Origin: Aggregatilinea lenta
GTDB lineage: Bacteria; Chloroflexota; Anaerolineae; Aggregatilineales; Aggregatilineaceae
DNA: 64,000 nucleotides
Reading direction: 5' to 3'
Assembly: GCF_003569045.1 (NCBI RefSeq)
Contig: NZ_BFCB01000003.1
Location: 2,356,001 to 2,420,000 of the forward strand
Part shown: positions 27,087 to 34,945 of the stretch, one piece after another
Layout: each line of letters opens with the position of its first letter
Position numbering within the stretch: position 1 is the stretch's first letter
The notes under the pieces: model-generated
Told to the model about the DNA's origin: nothing
The model's input: the letters and a program-made list of their open reading frames with translations, nothing else
The model's database searches: none
Position numbers and translations under genes: made by a program

Positions 27087-28079
27087 ACCCGATGTACAGG
27101 TTTATGGACTGACAAAAAAAGGAGCTGCTTGTAGGATCTGAGGTAGCTGACACCAAAAATCCGACCAAGGAGCTCCAAGATGGATCATATCACGTTTATG
27201 GTCACGATCTTCTGCTACATTGACGACTGGCTCAAGACGCAGCCGCGCGTGCGACAGCGCGGACCGCAGCCGATCCTGGCCGACAGCGAAGTGCTGACGA
27301 TGGAAATCGTCGGCGAATACCTGAGCATCGATACGGACCACGCGATCTATCAGCATTTCTGTCGCCACTATAGTGAGTGGTTTCCAAAGCTGCGGCAGGT
27401 AGACCGGGTCACATTTGTGCGTCAAGCGGCGAATCTGTGGCGGGTCAAAGAGCGACTGTGGCAGCATCTGCTGACGCAGGTGGCATTTGACCCGGCGCTG
27501 TCGGTGGTGGACAGCTTTCCCCTGCCGGTGTGCCGTTTTGGGCGCGCGTACCGCTGCCGACGACTGCGCGAGTGGTCGGCATGGGGCTACGACGATGTGG
27601 CCAAGCAGCGTTTCTTCGGGATGCGGGTGCATGTCCGCATCTGCTGGCCCGGCGTGATTGTGGGACTGGCCGTCTTTCCTGCCGATGTGCATGACCGCTG
27701 GGCGGCTGAAGACCTGCTCGCCAACGCCCACGGCTGGGTCCTGGGGGATACCAACTACTGGAGCCCGATGCTGCGTGACGATCTGGTCCGGCAAGGCGCT
27801 TGCCTGCTCGCCCCGCGCAAAACATCGGTCAAGCGTGACCATCGTCCCTGGCCGCGCTGGCTGACCCAGACCCGCCGCCGTGTCGAAACCGTCATCGGCC
27901 AATTGGTCGAGCGCTTTCAAGGCAAGCGTGTCTGGGCCCGTGATCCCTGGCATTTGTGTTCGCGCTGGTTGCGCAAGCTGCTCAGTCATACGTTTGCGGT
28001 TTTCCTGGCTCAGCAGGCTGGCTTGGCGTCGCCGCTCCAGTTCGCTGCCCTTCTGTCCGATTAAACTTGTACATCGGGT
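27087..28079 (+). mobile_element. Complete IS982-family insertion sequence, 993 bp
   Basis: Bounded by terminal inverted repeats: ACCCGATGTACA at 27087-27098 and its complement at 28068-28079, continuing with one mismatch to about 18 bp (GTTTA). It is flanked by 6-bp direct repeats TAGCTA. One intact transposase gene fills most of it. The ACCC ends, the length near 1 kb and the transposase type fit IS982. The intact ends, target duplication and open frame suggest a recent insertion. Confidence 0.93.
27180..28064 (+). CDS. IS982-family DDE transposase
   Basis: An intact 294-residue transposase that cuts and re-joins the element's ends. The N-terminal PILADSEVLTMEIVGEYL and RQAANLWRVKERLW are hallmarks of the IS982 family. 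Likely catalytic acids are the Asp in VVDSFPLPVC, the Asp in VLGDTNYW and the Glu in ETVIGQLVERF. GGAGCTCC precedes the ATG by a few bases. The stop is 15 bp from the right end of the element. GC-rich, unlike the gene it interrupts. Confidence 0.94.
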   Translation: MDHITFMVTIFCYIDDWLKTQPRVRQRGPQPILADSEVLTMEIVGEYLSIDTDHAIYQHFCRHYSEWFPKLRQVDRVTFVRQAANLWRVKERLWQHLLTQVAFDPALSVVDSFPLPVCRFGRAYRCRRLREWSAWGYDDVAKQRFFGMRVHVRICWPGVIVGLAVFPADVHDRWAAEDLLANAHGWVLGDTNYWSPMLRDDLVRQGACLLAPRKTSVKRDHRPWPRWLTQTRRRVETVIGQLVERFQGKRVWARDPWHLCSRWLRKLLSHTFAVFLAQQAGLASPLQFAALLSD

Positions 28080-28085
28080 TAGCTA
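28080..28085. repeat. Target-site duplication, right copy
   Basis: The right TAGCTA, directly after the right inverted repeat of the insertion sequence. The split gene resumes here. Confidence 0.92.
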
Positions 28086-28593
28086 TCAGAATGAGCGCTT
28101 GCTGTTTTCAGAGAGTGACGTTCTTGATGTTCAAGAAGATGAGGGCATTTTACGAACACTCTACAAGAATCTTGCGCTGCAAGGAAACGAAGTAACCTTC
28201 CATCATTTGGAACTCACCGAGCAACACTATCTTTCTGGTAACTGGGGAGACACAATTTCTAACTCCCGGAATTTCCTGGAGAATGTGCTCCGCGAAGTTG
28301 CGCGAGCACACAGTTTGCACTGTCAGGGCGCGGAGCTGTCTGATTCGGTTTACACAGTGGCTTGGAAGATTCGAGATTACCTACAAGAACAGGGGTTGCT
28401 TGAGCAAAAAGAAAAGGTGACACTAAAGGAAGTTTTTGGTCTGTTGAGCGAGACTGGCAGTCATCCATATATCGCGGAAAAAGATCAAGCACGTCTGATG
28501 CGCCATTTGGCACTAACCTTTGCGCAGTTCGTGATGCTGCGATATCAGGGTTTTTTGAATGCTCAAGGAAAATAGTCTGCCAGCAATTCTCCT

Positions 28594-28667
28594 GTTGCTG
28601 AAAAACCTGTGAATTAATGCGCAGAGCTTCTCCACCCGTATGAGATTTCCCCTATAAGGAGCCTTAC
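28594..28667. repeat. Dispersed repeat B, copy 1
   Basis: About 74 bp starting GTTGCTGAAAAACCTGTGAA. It is roughly 85 percent identical by eye to 30650-30725, where it forms the promoter region of the SH3 gene. Here it stands alone after the split gene, with a CTATAAGG in place of the -10. Confidence 0.8.
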
Positions 28668-28685
28668 TGAATTTGGCGGATGGCG

Positions 28686-28722
28686 GAAGAGTCAACAAAC
28701 CATCGGGGTGGCGAGGGCTGCC
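28686..28722. repeat. Dispersed repeat A, copy 1
   Basis: About 37 bp containing CAACAAACCATCGGGG and GGCGAGGGCTGCC. Near copies occur at 30478-30519 and, in terminator form, at 32640-32683. It lies 45 bp beyond the stop of the glycosyltransferase gene, which is thus bracketed by two A copies. A run of seven T at 28730-28737 follows. Confidence 0.75.
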
Positions 28723-28766
28723 TTGGCGGTTTTTTTGTTGCGTGGGGCGACGTGTGTTTCCGCGCG

Positions 28767-30377
28767 TCACTCGTTGCGGCGATACACCGGCCACTCCTCG
28801 ATCCCGATCCGCTCCACGAGGCGGTAGTTTGCGGCGACGTAGTCCGTGATCCGCTGCATGCCGGGAATCGACTGGTAATCCCCGACGCACTTCCAGCCCG
28901 TTTTATCGTAGACGAAGATCTGCTCGATCGAGGGCATGATCGGGTTCGAGGCGGATGTGTCGACGATCAGCAGCGGCGCATTGGCTTGCAGATCCGCGAG
29001 GAAAGCGTCGATCTGCGCGGCGCTCTGGTAGCCGGTCGTGAACAGGGGATACTGGTATGGGTAACGTGAGGGGCTGTCGCGCTGTGTCAGGAAATTGATC
29101 CCGACTTCCGCACCCCACAGCAGCACGGTGTCGTGCTCGGTCGTCGTGGCTTCGATGTACGTGATGGTCGCCTGCTTCTGCGCCTTGGTTCCATCGTACA
29201 CGATGTCGGGATGCGCCAAACTGTTGATCCAGTAGCCGGCAGGCATGAAGACCAGCCATAACAAAATGACGACGAAGGCAATACGCCATATCGATTTCAT
29301 GACCCTGGCGTTTGGGGGCCTGAGCTTCAGAAAAGAAGTGAAGAAAAAGGCTGCTAACACCGCCAGGACGGGCAGAAGGGGCACGAGGTAATGGAAGTAT
29401 GGCCTCCCGGAGAAAAAGGCCAGGCCCACTTCGAGCGGAAGATTTACCAAGCAGAAGCCGATCAGCGGCGCCTGAGCCGGAGTACGCCGGGGGCGGTTCA
29501 GGGCCAGGGAAAACCACGCGACGAGGCCAATCGCGGGCAGCGCGGACAGCAGAAGACGGTTGATCTGCTCGCTGATGGTATAGGCGCGGCACGCCATGGA
29601 AGCCGACGAGTAGGCAAAATTGTAGACGAACGCGGCATCCCAGAGGTCGGCGAGGCTGTGCCGGAGCGCGAAGTAGACGGCTACCACGCCTAGAATACTC
29701 AAACATCCGAGTGCCATCGCCAGGGCTTCTCTGGCAAGATAGCCCCAATCTCGCCTTGGAAACGTGGTGGCGAGCATAATCGCGGCGATGGTGACCGGCA
29801 CGCCGATCAAATTGGGCCGCAAAAGAGTCAGGCCCGCAGTCAAGACGCCGATGATAAAACGAGGGAAAAGCTGGGAAGAAGCGCGGTATTTCCAGAACAC
29901 GAGTAAGCTCAGGAATTGAAGGGGGAGGGCAAACTCCTCGGTGTAATTTCCTCCGCCCCAAATGAGGATCAAGTAAGCCGTCCACGACAGTGAAGCAAAC
30001 CAGGCGGTAGTCTTACCAAATGCATCTTTGAACAGGATGTAAGCCGTCTTGATGCAAACGGCTAAGCTGATGACCTCCAGCAGCCAGACGCCCCATGTTG
30101 CGCGCCCCGCGATCCAAAGTCCCAGGGCATTAATGTAAAAGATCGCGGGCGCTTTGTGGTCCCAAATATCCCGGTAGGGGAGCTTGCCATCCAGAATCTG
30201 ATCGCCGATGTAAAGAAAAAGGCCGGAATCTCTCGACGGGATCGGCTCGTGGAAAAGGCTGTCAGGGAATGTTAGCAGGGCCGCGAGAACGACCAGGAAT
30301 CCTGTCGCCGCCAGAGCAGCCAAGGATGTGCGGGAGCGTTCCTGAAAAACCGTGTGAGAGATTGAAGGACCCGGCAT
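28767..30377 (-). CDS. Glycosyltransferase family 39-like membrane protein
   Basis: A 536-residue polytopic protein with about twelve helices. The first periplasmic loop holds PSRDSGLFLYIGDQILDG and PYRDIWDHKAPAIFYI, matching the DE-type aspartate motif region of GT-C enzymes (PMT/ArnT), which transfer sugars from polyprenyl phosphate to proteins or lipids outside the membrane. The C-terminal 100 residues form a soluble domain. GC content is a little lower than the average here. Donor and acceptor unknown. It sits between two copies of repeat A. Confidence 0.8.
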   Translation of the reverse strand: MPGPSISHTVFQERSRTSLAALAATGFLVVLAALLTFPDSLFHEPIPSRDSGLFLYIGDQILDGKLPYRDIWDHKAPAIFYINALGLWIAGRATWGVWLLEVISLAVCIKTAYILFKDAFGKTTAWFASLSWTAYLILIWGGGNYTEEFALPLQFLSLLVFWKYRASSQLFPRFIIGVLTAGLTLLRPNLIGVPVTIAAIMLATTFPRRDWGYLAREALAMALGCLSILGVVAVYFALRHSLADLWDAAFVYNFAYSSASMACRAYTISEQINRLLLSALPAIGLVAWFSLALNRPRRTPAQAPLIGFCLVNLPLEVGLAFFSGRPYFHYLVPLLPVLAVLAAFFFTSFLKLRPPNARVMKSIWRIAFVVILLWLVFMPAGYWINSLAHPDIVYDGTKAQKQATITYIEATTTEHDTVLLWGAEVGINFLTQRDSPSRYPYQYPLFTTGYQSAAQIDAFLADLQANAPLLIVDTSASNPIMPSIEQIFVYDKTGWKCVGDYQSIPGMQRITDYVAANYRLVERIGIEEWPVYRRNE

Positions 30378-30477
30378 CTTGATGTTGCCTCTTGGCAGCG
30401 AGATAGACGGCAGTCATTCTACTCCCGATTTGATCTCGGCGTTTGGCGCGGCAGCTTCGGGTTTAGGACTGTGCGGG

Positions 30478-30527
30478 GAAGAGTCAGTCAACAAACCATC
30501 GGGATGGCGAGGGCTACCCCGATGGTT
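30478..30527. repeat. Dispersed repeat A, copy 2, with hairpin
   Basis: Copy of the A repeat that also includes a perfect 10-bp stem (AACCATCGGG at 30494-30503 with 30518-30527). It matches the terminator at 32647-32683, so it is probably a duplicated terminator for the truncated FHA gene copy next to it. Confidence 0.75.
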
Positions 30528-30554
30528 ATATGTGTGTGCAGAGGATGTGCTGCG

Positions 30555-30645
30555 TTAGCCTTGTTCCAGGCGGAAGCCGTGGCCGCGTACGGTGACGATG
30601 TACTGGTGCGCGGGATTGACTTCGGCGAGGGGGTCGCGCAGGCGG
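30555..30645 (-). pseudogene. Truncated copy of the FHA-winged-helix gene 3' end
   Basis: The last 29 or so codons repeat the C-terminus of the regulator at 32710 (RLRDPLAEVNPAHQYIVTV against RLRDRLAEVDPAHQYIVTV, then GHGFRLEQG and stop). The similarity continues past the stop into the terminator and breaks at about 30646. With copy 2 of repeat A it shows a duplicated block of about 165 bp. Confidence 0.9.
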
Positions 30646-30649
30646 GCGC

Positions 30650-30725
30650 GTTGCTGAAAAACCTGTGAATTTATGCACAGAGCTACTCCACCGGTAAGAG
30701 ATTTCCCCCTATAATGAGCCTTAAG
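30650..30725 (+). repeat. Dispersed repeat B, copy 2, with promoter -10
   Basis: Second copy of the B repeat. It contains a perfect TATAAT at 30711-30716, about 35 bp before the start of the SH3 gene. No good -35 is visible. It probably belongs to the promoter region of that gene. Confidence 0.75.
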
Positions 30726-30750
30726 GGTTTTGTACTTTGAGGGGGAAAAT

Positions 30751-32613
30751 ATGATGGGTCGTCTTATTGCCGCCGCCGTGATCACCACGGCGCTCCTGTT
30801 CGCTATCTATCTGCCCGTTATTTCTGCACAAGGAGACTGTCCCGGCGCGCCGCCCAACTACCTTTCCGTAGGCATGACCGCCTGGGTGATGGCGGGCCAG
30901 CAGCCCAACAACGTCCGGTCCGGGGCGGGGGCGGGCTATGGCGTCGTGACCAAAGTGTACGCGTCGCAGCCGTTCTCGATCATCGACGGGCCAGTGTGCG
31001 CGGACGGCTACCGCTGGTGGCTGATCCGCGACCAGAGCGGAATGCAGGGATGGACCGCCGACGGGACCGGGGGCCAGCGCTGGCTCGAAGGCAGCAGCGC
31101 CCCTGGCGGCGCGGTCCCGACACCCGCGCCAGTTCCAACGACCGCACCGGTGCCAACGACCGCGCCTGCGCAGCCTGTCGCACAACAGGGCGCGCTGCGG
31201 GTGATCAACGAATCGTCCACGAACGTATGCGGCGTCTACGTGTTCGGTCCCGGTTACGCCGGACCGACGAATGTTCTGCCGTCATCGAGCCAACCTATTT
31301 GGCCGGGCGGGACGTCGCCGGACATGACGGTGTGGGGCGGCACGTATGATATCGAGCTGCGCGACTGCGCCTCGCCGGGCGGCTACCTGACGAACTTCGA
31401 CGACGCGCTGATCCCGGTGGGGCAGGTAACCACGATCACCTTCCGCGCGGCGATGCTGCCCAGCGCGCCGGAGGCGGTGCCCGGCTACTTCACCGTCAGC
31501 AACGAGTCCTCGACACCGATCTGCGGCGTGTACGCGACGCTGTCCGGCATGACCGAGCGGTCGCAGACAAATTTGCTCGGCGGGCAAACGCTCAGCCCGG
31601 GCGGGATGTCCAGCTCGCTCGAAGTCGAGTCGGGAAGTTACTGGGACGTCGATATCCGCGACTGCAACCAGGTCACGGTGGGGCAGTACACGGGGCAGTA
31701 CGTCGCCCCGAATACGGCGGTGGTACTGTACGTATTTGATCCTGAGCCGGTGATCAATGATGCGGACGGCGATGGCCTCTCGGACGAGGACGAGCTGTGG
31801 CTGGCCCAGACGTTCAATCCCTACTACATCTTCGACGAGAACGAGTCCGTGAATGTCTACAACGACGTAGTGATGTTGTATCAGGTCTCGTCCACGCCGG
31901 ATATTCCCGGCTGTACGGCGCTGCTGACGTACATCCCGCACTTCCCCGAAGACGCCGGTGACGAGGCCGACCTGGGGTTTGGCTATCATGTGGGCGACAA
32001 TGAAGCGGTGCGCGTGTGCGCCGTGCACGATACGGCCCGGCAAACATGGTGGGCCTACAGCATCGTGATCCACCGTCACTTTGACGCGCCCGCCGGATAC
32101 GTGCGGAACGGGGAGTACATGTTCTCCGGTATTACGCACGGGATCAGTATCGATACGATTTACTTCCGCGATGGCGAGCACATCATCCTGTACGTGAGCA
32201 AGGACAAGCACGCCGCCTATCCGACGTCCGAAGAGTGTGAGGCATACCATACCGTTCCCGGCGCGCCGGACGCCTGGGACTTTGAGGACTGTGGCGGCGG
32301 CGCCCAAATGTACCTGGAAGTGCGCCCGGAATTGAACGTCGGCGAGCGGAACGATCCTGCGTTCAACTGGGGCAGCGAATCGGGCAACAGCTTCCTGATG
32401 TCGCGCTGGCCGGACGAGTGTTTCTGGTGCGCGCAGGACTTCTGCGCCGGGGTGGTGAGCAATACCTGCGCGGGGTCGACTGGCGGCAAGTGGTGGCCGA
32501 CCTACGACTATGACACCGGGTCGGTCAATTTCCAGCAAAACAGCACGATCATCTCGCAGGTGCTGTGTGGCAGCCAGTACCAGGACGTGGCCCCAGAGTT
32601 CTGTCCGGCCTAG
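30751..32613 (+). CDS. Secreted SH3-domain protein with repeated beta domains
   Basis: A 620-residue exported protein. An N-terminal signal sequence (about residues 3-27) is followed by an SH3-like domain (about 40-110; NNVRSGAGAGYGVVTKVY ... WWLIRDQSGMQGWT), a Pro/Thr linker, two copies of a Cys-containing beta domain (NESSTNVCGVYVFG and NESSTPICGVYATL), a DADGDGLSDEDELW calcium-like motif, and a C-terminal 250-residue domain resembling Vps62-type proteins. GGGGGAAAAT lies directly before the ATG. Cysteine-rich, so probably disulfide-bonded. Function unknown. Confidence 0.8.
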   Translation: MMGRLIAAAVITTALLFAIYLPVISAQGDCPGAPPNYLSVGMTAWVMAGQQPNNVRSGAGAGYGVVTKVYASQPFSIIDGPVCADGYRWWLIRDQSGMQGWTADGTGGQRWLEGSSAPGGAVPTPAPVPTTAPVPTTAPAQPVAQQGALRVINESSTNVCGVYVFGPGYAGPTNVLPSSSQPIWPGGTSPDMTVWGGTYDIELRDCASPGGYLTNFDDALIPVGQVTTITFRAAMLPSAPEAVPGYFTVSNESSTPICGVYATLSGMTERSQTNLLGGQTLSPGGMSSSLEVESGSYWDVDIRDCNQVTVGQYTGQYVAPNTAVVLYVFDPEPVINDADGDGLSDEDELWLAQTFNPYYIFDENESVNVYNDVVMLYQVSSTPDIPGCTALLTYIPHFPEDAGDEADLGFGYHVGDNEAVRVCAVHDTARQTWWAYSIVIHRHFDAPAGYVRNGEYMFSGITHGISIDTIYFRDGEHIILYVSKDKHAAYPTSEECEAYHTVPGAPDAWDFEDCGGGAQMYLEVRPELNVGERNDPAFNWGSESGNSFLMSRWPDECFWCAQDFCAGVVSNTCAGSTGGKWWPTYDYDTGSVNFQQNSTIISQVLCGSQYQDVAPEFCPA

Positions 32614-32646
32614 TCCTTGCGACTGGGTATAAGCCATGGATTTAGC

Positions 32647-32683
32647 AAACCATCGGGGCAGCAGTCTGCCACCCCGATGGTTT
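32647..32683. terminator. Bidirectional terminator
   Basis: A perfect 12-bp stem (AAACCATCGGGG at 32647-32658 with 32672-32683) separates the convergent SH3 and FHA-winged-helix genes; the loop itself can form a small GCAG/CTGC hairpin. Short A and T tracts flank it on each side. Confidence 0.8.
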
Positions 32684-32709
32684 GTTGTGTGTGCGAGGGA
32701 TGTGCTGCG

Positions 32710-33369
32710 TTAGCCCTGTTCCAGGCGGAAGCCGTGGCCGCGCACGGTGACGATGTACTGGTGCGCGGGGTCCACTTCGGCCAGACGGTCGCGCAGGCGG
32801 CGCACCAAGGCGTCGATGGCCTGCTCGCTGACGCCTTCACCGACCGCGTCCGGCCAGACGGCTTCGATCACTTCGTCGCGCGTGCGAACCGCGCCCGCGC
32901 CGTCGTAGAGCAGCTCCAGCAGGCGGTACTGCGGCAGGCTCAACGGCGGATCGACTTCCACGCGGTCGATGAAGACGCGCCGCGAGTCGCGGTTGAGCTG
33001 GAGGCGTCCCAGGACGCCGGGCAGCTCGTCCACCATCAGTGGGGCGGTGGCTTCTGAGCCGACAAAGGTAATTTTTACGGCCAGCGCGATCTGGACCTCG
33101 TCGCCGTCGCGCAGGGGCACGGTGGTCGCCTTGACCTGCTTGCCATTGACCCACGTGCCGTTCTTGCTGTCGAGGTCTTCAAGGTAATAACTGTTGTCGG
33201 TGCCGCGATAGATGCGGATGTGCTCGCGCGAGACCTGGCGCTCTGGCAGCACGAGGTCGCACTCGCCGCCGCGCCCGATCACAATCTGGTCGTCGCGGAC
33301 GGTCCAGCGAGTCCCGGCCTTCTCCCCTTCGTGGATAATGAGGACAGGTTTATCTGCTCCATTTGGCAT
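32710..33369 (-). CDS. FHA domain-winged helix transcriptional regulator
   Basis: A 219-residue protein. Residues about 10-95 form an FHA domain (IGRGGECDLVLPERQVSREH and DLDSKNGTWVNG) that reads phosphothreonine. Residues about 125-219 form an OmpR-type winged helix (LPQYRLLELLYDGAGAVRTR, then RLRDRL and the wing VRGHGF), without a receiver domain. The ATG at 33369 has GGAAG six bases before it. It is divergent from a Ser/Thr kinase 107 bp away, with promoters for both in between. This suggests a kinase-controlled transcription factor. Confidence 0.9.
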   Translation of the reverse strand: MPNGADKPVLIIHEGEKAGTRWTVRDDQIVIGRGGECDLVLPERQVSREHIRIYRGTDNSYYLEDLDSKNGTWVNGKQVKATTVPLRDGDEVQIALAVKITFVGSEATAPLMVDELPGVLGRLQLNRDSRRVFIDRVEVDPPLSLPQYRLLELLYDGAGAVRTRDEVIEAVWPDAVGEGVSEQAIDALVRRLRDRLAEVDPAHQYIVTVRGHGFRLEQG

Positions 33370-33380
33370 GGCACACTTCC

Positions 33381-33409
33381 TTGACATTTTGCATGCGCCG
33401 GGCTATGGT
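33381..33409 (+). promoter_or_regulatory. Promoter of the Ser/Thr kinase gene
   Basis: A perfect TTGACA (33381-33386) and TATGGT (33404-33409) are 17 bp apart. It overlaps the upstream region of the FHA regulator on the other strand. Confidence 0.75.
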
Positions 33410-33460
33410 GAGCGCACGCCGTCGATAAGCGCTGCTGCCCCGTTAAGCGATCTGAAATGG

Positions 33461-33489
33461 AGTATAGCGGAAGTCATGGCTCGCCTCAA
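33461..33489 (-). promoter_or_regulatory. Promoter of the FHA-winged-helix gene
   Basis: On the minus strand TTGAGG (33484-33489) and TATACT (33461-33466) are 17 bp apart. It reaches into the start of the kinase gene, so the two transcripts overlap and would interfere. Confidence 0.65.
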
Positions 33490-34483
33490 GCCCGGCGATC
33501 TGCTCCGGGAACGGTACAGAATCGTCGAGATGATCGGCCAGGGGGGAATGGGCTGTTTGTACAAAGCCGCCGACACCCGCCTGGAAGGTCGCTTCACCGC
33601 GATCAAAGAGATTCAGCCTGACCCGAACAGCACCCCCGAAGACCGCGAGCAGGATCGCCGCCAATTCCAACGCGAAGCCAATATCCTGGCCCGGCTTGAC
33701 CACCCAAACTTGCCGAAAGTCTCAGATTATTTCTTCGACGACGACAGCGACTTTCTCGTGATGGATTTTGTGCCAGGTTACGATTTAAGGCAAGTCCTCG
33801 CGCAGGCCGCCGAGCGAGGGGATTTTCTGGCCGAAAGCGACGTGCTGGACTGGGCACGGCAGATCACCGGCGCGCTGCACTACCTCCACACGCAGCCGCC
33901 GCTCGTGCTGCACCGCGACATCAAGCCCGCCAACATCAAGCTGACGCCCAACGGCGCGATCAAGCTGGTCGACTTCGGGCTGGTACAGGTTGCGTCCACC
34001 GACGAAGGCCGCACGGTCACCATGATCCAGGGGCGGGGCACGGCGCATTACACGCCGCTGGAGCAGTACGGGGGCGACCTCGATCACACTGACGCGCGCA
34101 GCGACCTGTATGCGCTGGGCGCGACGCTGTACCATCTGCTGACCAACGAACTGCCGCCCGACGCCAAGCAGCGCTTCCTGGCCCCGCGCGCGCTGCGCGA
34201 CCCGCGCGACATCAATCCGGCCATCTCCGACCGGACGGCGCGCGCCGTGCTGTGGGCGATGTCGATGCATCCCGACGACCGTCCGCCGGATGCCGAGACG
34301 CTGATGCACGCGTTGTTCGGAGCTGGGGCGATGTCCGCGCCGCGCGCGGTGGTCCGCACTGACGAGACGGAACCGCTCACGCGCGCGAGGCTCGGCGCGC
34401 CGCCCTTCGCGCAGGGCAACATCGCGCTGGCGATCCTGGCGGCGGTGCTGCTCGTCGTGGCGCTGGTGGTGACGGTGGTGTGA
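33476..34483 (+). CDS. Hanks-type Ser/Thr protein kinase, membrane-anchored
   Basis: A 335-residue kinase. Glycine loop IGQGGMGCLYK, ATP-binding Lys in FTAIKEI, catalytic loop LHRDIKPANIKL, DFG in LVDFGLV, and an activation segment rich in Thr are all present, so it should be active. One C-terminal membrane helix (NIALAILAAVLLVVALVVTVV) ends the protein with no extracellular PASTA or sensor domain. It is divergent from the FHA regulator and is the obvious candidate to phosphorylate a partner that regulator binds. Confidence 0.92.
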   Translation: MARLKPGDLLRERYRIVEMIGQGGMGCLYKAADTRLEGRFTAIKEIQPDPNSTPEDREQDRRQFQREANILARLDHPNLPKVSDYFFDDDSDFLVMDFVPGYDLRQVLAQAAERGDFLAESDVLDWARQITGALHYLHTQPPLVLHRDIKPANIKLTPNGAIKLVDFGLVQVASTDEGRTVTMIQGRGTAHYTPLEQYGGDLDHTDARSDLYALGATLYHLLTNELPPDAKQRFLAPRALRDPRDINPAISDRTARAVLWAMSMHPDDRPPDAETLMHALFGAGAMSAPRAVVRTDETEPLTRARLGAPPFAQGNIALAILAAVLLVVALVVTVV

Positions 34484-34560
34484 TCCGGACCCTCATTTCC
34501 TGACCCAGGGGAAAGCGGGACCAGGGATTAGGGATGAGGGATCAGGGAAAAACAAGAGCA

Positions 34561-34806
34561 GACCTCACCCCCGGCCCCTCTCCAGTCTGGGCTGGAGAGG
34601 GGAGACAAGCAAAATGCCCGGTGGTTTTGTAGAGGCGGGTTTGCAACCCGCTCTGGCGACTCCTTCAAAAAAACCCCGACGAAAAGTGTGTCGATCTGAC
34701 GCGCTGGTACAGCGATGCAGAAGTAAGCCGGTGGTATTTCGTAGGGGCAGGACTTGCCCCCGCCCGTTGGGAGAAAAGCCGGGTAGGGCAAGCCCTACCC
34801 CTACGG
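34561..34806. repeat. Palindromic repeat cluster in a 462-bp gap
   Basis: The gap 34484-34945 has no credible gene. It holds an 11-bp hairpin (CCCCTCTCCAG at 34575-34585 with 34592-34602), a second at 34631-34654 around GCGGGTTTGCAACCCGC, and a third block at 34740-34806 with GTAGGGGC...CCCTACCCCTACG. These belong to the family listed at 2931-3020. Confidence 0.75.
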
Positions 34807-34945
34807 TTATCGCCGCTTGCGCGTTGCCTTAACGTCAGGGGCAACAGTCGCAGATGCCCCGTTAGCCAAACGCTTCTGGGCTGCAAACGCGCTTGGGGGT
34901 ATCCTTCAGCGGTCGTCCCGACGAAATGTGAGCCAATCTAACACG

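Larger units (their letters stand above)
26671..28575 (+). pseudogene. AT-rich gene split by an IS982-family element
   Basis: Two halves, 26671-27086 and 28086-28575 (counting the target duplication once), join in frame to give a 301-residue protein. Translation would otherwise stop at the TAA formed at 27085-27087. The C-terminal half carries GDTISNSRNFLENVLREVA and GLLSETGSHPYIAEKDQAR, a layout like Abi-C/HEPN-type domains of phage-defence proteins; this match is only by eye. ATG 26686 with GTGGGA before it is an alternative start. Composition is far more AT-rich than the neighbours, suggesting transfer. Confidence 0.85.

Noticed and set aside
33212-33475. Longer N-terminus of the Ser/Thr kinase from 33212
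   Set aside because: It would run through the FHA regulator's coding region and the divergent promoters; the ATG at 33476 gives a normal kinase N-terminus.
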